Below are positions 60,875-64,000 of a stretch of DNA of 64,000 bases, piece by piece. This DNA comes from Aporhodopirellula aestuarii (GTDB taxonomy: Bacteria; Planctomycetota; Planctomycetia; Pirellulales; Pirellulaceae), in assembly GCF_023701485.1 (NCBI RefSeq), contig NZ_JAMQBK010000022.1:1-64000 (forward strand), read 5' to 3'. Under the pieces are notes generated by a model. The model worked only from the letters and a program-made list of their open reading frames with translations, was not told the DNA's origin and did no database searches. Position numbers and translations under genes: made by a program. Positions within the stretch are counted from its first letter, which is position 1; every line of letters begins with the position of its first letter.

Positions 60875-62953
60875 TCATTTTGATTCGAGATTGGCTTGGA
60901 CAGCTGCGGCACTACGGCGGACACGATCGGCGAGTGCCGGGTCAATGGCTTGATAGAGTTTGATCAGCGATAGATAAGGTTGCAGGTATCGTCCGTCAAT
61001 TCGAATTGACTCTTTGAATGCGTGTTCCGCTTCAGGGAAACGCCGTATCTTGCCCAGAGCCAACCCCAAATTGTACTGATGAATTTCAGATCGTTTGGAG
61101 GCCACAAGCTCTCGTCCCGCGGCAACCGCATCGGCGTATTGCTGCGCCGCGTAGTGGACATCGAAGAGTACGTCGAGAGCCTTCTTGCGATTATCGTTGG
61201 GCGACGGCTCGACTCGGATGACTCGTTCGGCATACGCGCCCGCGACCTGCCACCGCTGCGAGGATTCCTGTTCGGATGTTTCACTCGGATGCATAGACAA
61301 CCACTCGGCCTCCCACCGCGCCAGCAACGCGATGTGAACCAAGACGTCCAAGTCCGACGGGGAGTCTTTGGCATGCGCGATCAGATCCCGGAGGGGTGAC
61401 TGAGGACGCGGCGAGTCGGATCCCTTCTCCCTCGGCTGGCGAATATCAATTTTGACGAGTTGCATGGCTCGGGCTAGGAGGTCGTTTCGAGACGCGTTCT
61501 CGTCCGCAGAAACCTCCTCCACAGGGCTTCGCATCCGACGCAGCACTTTCGACATGGGATCGTCGGTTACCACGGATGCGGTGCCCTGAGGTGTGCCGTC
61601 TTTCCTGTCATCAAGTTGGTGGATACCGATGGTGTGATGGGTCGTCGCCGCGTGAGCGACCTCACTTTTGATTCGCGGCATGTGACAAGCGACGCAGCGA
61701 TCGTTCTCCTGTTCGATGCGTTCTTCTAGGGACAATCCACACTCGGAATGCTGATGACACTGAGTACAATACTCGCGTTGCACCACGTCGATGTTTTCTT
61801 CCGAGGGTGCGTGATGAGGATCATGGCACGAGATGCATTTCAGAGAGTCTGACTGTGAATAGCACTTGCTTTGCCAGATCTGATCAAAGTGGTCAACAAA
61901 CGTTTTTTGAGACTGTGTTTGATCGTCGATTTTGTAAGAGATTATGGTTGAATCGAGCGGTTCGCCGGGGCGATAGTCCCAAACCGATTTACCCGCTTGT
62001 TCGACGACGATGTCTCCTTGCAAGTGACACTGGGCGCAGATCGCGTCGGCAAGATCACGGCTCAAATTACCAGGATGGACGATGAGCGTATCGGTTATAT
62101 TGGCAAAGGCAATTGCGTCGGAATCGTCCACATTTTGATAGAGTTGGGCGTGTGATTGACCGGGCCCATGGCAGCGTTCGCAACCGATCGCCTCTTCAAA
62201 AATCGTCACGACGTCTTCATTGCCAGTTGGTGTCGATAGGCTCCCGGCATGGCAGTACAGACATCGCGAAGACACGACCCGTGTCAATCCGGAATGATGT
62301 TCTTCGTCGTAGCTCGGTGCGATCTCATATCGTTGCGGTTGGGTGTACCACGTCATCGGCGACTGGAGCAAGTATTCCCCATCCTGCAGCAAATAGGCGT
62401 GTGCAAACGCACCGCTACCCATCACGTACTTCACCGGTAACGTTCCCGTCGGCATGCGCGACGGATCAGCACCGTCTGATTCGCCGGAAATCTGAAGTTC
62501 TTCGCGGTGGTACAGTTTCCCCGCCTCTTCGAATGCGGTGTAGACCGTACGGCTTTTTGAGTGTGTGAAGTGATCCAGCGGAACGCTGGTCTCGGGCGTC
62601 CATGCCGCTAGCGAGCGACTGTGATCGGTCTGCTGATACGATTCAAACTGTGCCGGGTGACAGCCGGCACAAGTCGCCGTGCCAACGATCCCCTCGGGCA
62701 GTTCGACCTTTCTCGTTGTTGACGACGAACCGGTGAGGGCGTCGGTATCGTTCGGTGCGTTCGAGCCTCGATCTTTTTTCGTTGCGGGGGCGGTGGCAGA
62801 CGCGGTCGTTGCTGGAGCGTGTGCTGTTTTCCCGGTCGTCGAATTTGGGTCGTTCGTTTTATTCGCTGAATCGCGCGTCACTCTGACAAACGCAAACACC
62901 CCCGCGAGCAACACCATGCCAATCAACAGGACTTGAGTGAGGGACGAACGCAT
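60875..62953 (-). CDS. Seven-haem c-type cytochrome with TPR tail
   Basis: A 692-residue exported multihaem protein. N-terminal signal anchor (about 1-24), a Thr/Ala-rich linker, then seven CxxCH motifs: CAGCH, CLYCH, CERCH, CAQCH, CISCH, CTQCH and CVACH. Extra His residues between them could be distal ligands. The final 200 residues are helical TPR-like repeats (for example EIHQYNLGLALGKIRRFPEAEHAFKESI). The pattern resembles cytochrome c554-type/TPR multihaem proteins used for periplasmic electron transfer. Start at 62953 begins the signal sequence; a longer frame starts at 62980. Confidence 0.9.
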   Translation of the reverse strand: MRSSLTQVLLIGMVLLAGVFAFVRVTRDSANKTNDPNSTTGKTAHAPATTASATAPATKKDRGSNAPNDTDALTGSSSTTRKVELPEGIVGTATCAGCHPAQFESYQQTDHSRSLAAWTPETSVPLDHFTHSKSRTVYTAFEEAGKLYHREELQISGESDGADPSRMPTGTLPVKYVMGSGAFAHAYLLQDGEYLLQSPMTWYTQPQRYEIAPSYDEEHHSGLTRVVSSRCLYCHAGSLSTPTGNEDVVTIFEEAIGCERCHGPGQSHAQLYQNVDDSDAIAFANITDTLIVHPGNLSRDLADAICAQCHLQGDIVVEQAGKSVWDYRPGEPLDSTIISYKIDDQTQSQKTFVDHFDQIWQSKCYSQSDSLKCISCHDPHHAPSEENIDVVQREYCTQCHQHSECGLSLEERIEQENDRCVACHMPRIKSEVAHAATTHHTIGIHQLDDRKDGTPQGTASVVTDDPMSKVLRRMRSPVEEVSADENASRNDLLARAMQLVKIDIRQPREKGSDSPRPQSPLRDLIAHAKDSPSDLDVLVHIALLARWEAEWLSMHPSETSEQESSQRWQVAGAYAERVIRVEPSPNDNRKKALDVLFDVHYAAQQYADAVAAGRELVASKRSEIHQYNLGLALGKIRRFPEAEHAFKESIRIDGRYLQPYLSLIKLYQAIDPALADRVRRSAAAVQANLESK

Positions 62954-63661
62954 AGATTTCCCCGGACCGCGAAGCAACATCGCTCTCTAGCTTACCGTTT
63001 ACGCACCGCACAATCCACGACGCCACCAAAACAAGCCCACACCAATGTAGGGCAATTGTCCTAATTGCTCCCGCAAACAATTCCTCCCACGAACAATCGC
63101 TCTCCACGCGAAGTCAAACGATCAAAAGTCGACCCCGGACTGGCGTTCGGGACTTTCGCCTGTTGTCGCTATCGCGACTGAAGACTTGCGCGGCAATTCC
63201 CAAGTCGTAGCAGCCGAAGAAGAATTAGTCACCAAAAGGTTTGACACACCCAAGTATCAGTTTTCTTACGTGCGTGCTGACGGCAACAGCGTTCCCGCCC
63301 ACTTTTACGTCGGAGCAACCGACGCAACGCTGGATCCAAAAACCTTCGCTTCGGAGGATCGGATCCCAATTGGTTACTCACTCGCCGTCAATCACACGAG
63401 CGAGCGACCGGTGACGGGACCGCGTCACATTAATTGAGTAACTTGTCGCAGCGTTCACCGAGCTGCCCAATTCAATTGACGGCCTTGGTGTTGGCGGTGG
63501 ATATCCTGGATTTTTGTGGCCTCTTCAGGTCTTCCAATGCGCATTGCATTACCGAACGGCGTCCCGTCAATGGGAACGGCACGTCTCGGAGGGAATCCAG
63601 CGACGATTCGTACACGCGTCTCCGTACCAATTGATCTACCAACCACGGCGAGAAACACAAC
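62954..63661. other. Intergenic region before RND adaptor gene
   Basis: About 700 bases between a leftward cytochrome gene and the rightward adaptor gene. The only frame with protein-like composition is the short one described at 63186-63437. No terminator, promoter or repeat copy was identified. This may be decayed coding sequence. Confidence 0.35.
63186..63437 (+). CDS. Short uncertain ORF, possible gene remnant
   Basis: An 83-codon frame starting at TTG with a protein-like middle (FDTPKYQFSYVRADG, HFYVGATDATLDP, IPIGYSLAVN). The frame stays open for many codons before the start, without an ATG or a ribosome site, so it may be the C-terminal end of a decayed gene. No family recognised. Confidence 0.3.
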   Translation: MRGNSQVVAAEEELVTKRFDTPKYQFSYVRADGNSVPAHFYVGATDATLDPKTFASEDRIPIGYSLAVNHTSERPVTGPRHIN

Positions 63662-64000
63662 ATGAGTTCAGCCCCATCATGGCGGAGGTGGGGAAAGCGA
63701 TCGCTTGTATTCCCGCCAATCCTATTGGCGATCTTTGCCTACGCGTGGCTGGTAAAACATTCGCCCCCGCTCTCGATGCAGACCGAGGAAGAAGCGTCTC
63801 GGGTGTTAGAAACGATCGTCGTCGAACGAATGGATGTTCGCCCGATGGTCAGCGGGTACGGGACGGCCAAGTACGCTCGATCGTGGCGAGCGGTGCCTCA
63901 GGTCGAAGGCCGAAGGCCGAATCAAAAAGATCCATCCAGACCTGAGTGCGGGTTCACGAATCCAGGCCGACGAGGTGTTGCTGGAAATCGACGATTCCGA
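63662..64000 (+). pseudogene. HlyD-type efflux RND adaptor, 5-prime end, frameshifted
   Basis: The start codon at 63662 opens a frame with a membrane helix (about residues 17-32, VFPPILLAIFAYAWLV) and ETIVVERMDVRPMVSGYG, the usual beginning of RND adaptor (membrane fusion) proteins. At 63904-63917 a 7-base unit, cgaaggc, is repeated in tandem, and from there the frame no longer encodes the family. Removing one unit restores VEGRIKKIHPDLSAGSRI then LLEIDDS, the typical barrel-sandwich (GRI/xKxxV) pattern. So the gene is disrupted by a +7 insertion, or the base call is wrong. It continues past the window edge. Confidence 0.72.

Noticed and set aside
1-64000. CRISPR arrays, rRNA or tRNA genes
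   Set aside because: No regularly spaced direct repeats of CRISPR type, no rRNA-like stretches and no convincing tRNA cloverleaf were seen on either strand; a tRNA scan was not run.

Overview
The window looks like chromosomal DNA of a marine planctomycete close to Rhodopirellula (Pirellulaceae). The signs are: two DUF1559 major-pseudopilin-type proteins that share the N-terminal prepilin helix and a C-terminal S(K/R)EV..SEF tail; a formylglycine sulfatase; a DUF1573 protein; a GH172 (DUF2961) enzyme; a DUF4416 protein; a very large FHA/coiled-coil protein; many signal peptides; moderate GC; genes mostly single or in short operons; and several families of palindromic intergenic repeats. No rRNA, tRNA or CRISPR array was seen. 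The assignment is by gene content and is an inference.

Layout. 1-3.3 kb: an IS110-family transposase beside a type I sulfatase. 3.3-5.3 kb: repeats, a small lipoprotein and the first DUF1559 gene. 5.7-8.4 kb: a NarL-type response regulator translationally coupled to a histidine kinase with a large periplasmic sensor that looks like two discoidin-type domains. 8.7-11.1 kb: a coupled pair, an HlyD-like adaptor and a secreted protein with squalene-cyclase-type QW repeats. 11.7-13.1 kb: the second DUF1559 gene with a strong terminator. 14.4-22.6 kb: GH172 enzyme, DUF4416, an AspT/YidE-type transporter, a DUF1573 protein, a GT9 glycosyltransferase and DUF4112. 22.7-28.6 kb: a Tyr-rich secreted protein, the giant FHA/coiled-coil membrane protein and the stump of a Y4yA-like PLP enzyme cut by a repeat. 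28.6-35.9 kb: a DUF5117-type zinc metalloprotease, a UvrC-half/Cho-like nuclease, DUF4272 and small unknown genes.

36.2-45 kb is an L-rhamnose region: an AraC regulator diverges from L-rhamnose isomerase, followed by an NCS1-like permease and a small membrane protein; rhamnulokinase lies 5 kb further on, separated by repeats, a methyltransferase, an Rrf2 regulator and 5-formyl-THF cyclo-ligase. The rhamnulose-1-phosphate aldolase is not here. With the sulfatase and GH172 this fits a life on sulfated algal polysaccharides. 45.6-55.7 kb: NIPSNAP, MutS, a degenerate sulfatase-fold protein, a WecB/TagA glycosyltransferase, an Amt ammonium transporter, a PDZ protein and MutY, whose catalytic Asp is replaced by Glu. 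56.2-60.8 kb: an ECF sigma factor, then a flagellar operon FlbD-MotA-MotB-FliL-FliN-FliO. 60.9-64 kb: a seven-haem cytochrome with TPRs and, at the edge, an HlyD-type efflux adaptor broken by a 7-bp tandem duplication.

No single cluster can be called a proven new system from sequence alone. The best leads are the discoidin-sensor two-component pair, the FHA/coiled-coil giant, the tandem His/Cys small domain with an upstream palindrome, the MutY substitution, the degenerate sulfatase, the cloverleaf-shaped intergenic element and the possible bridge-RNA region of the IS110 element.
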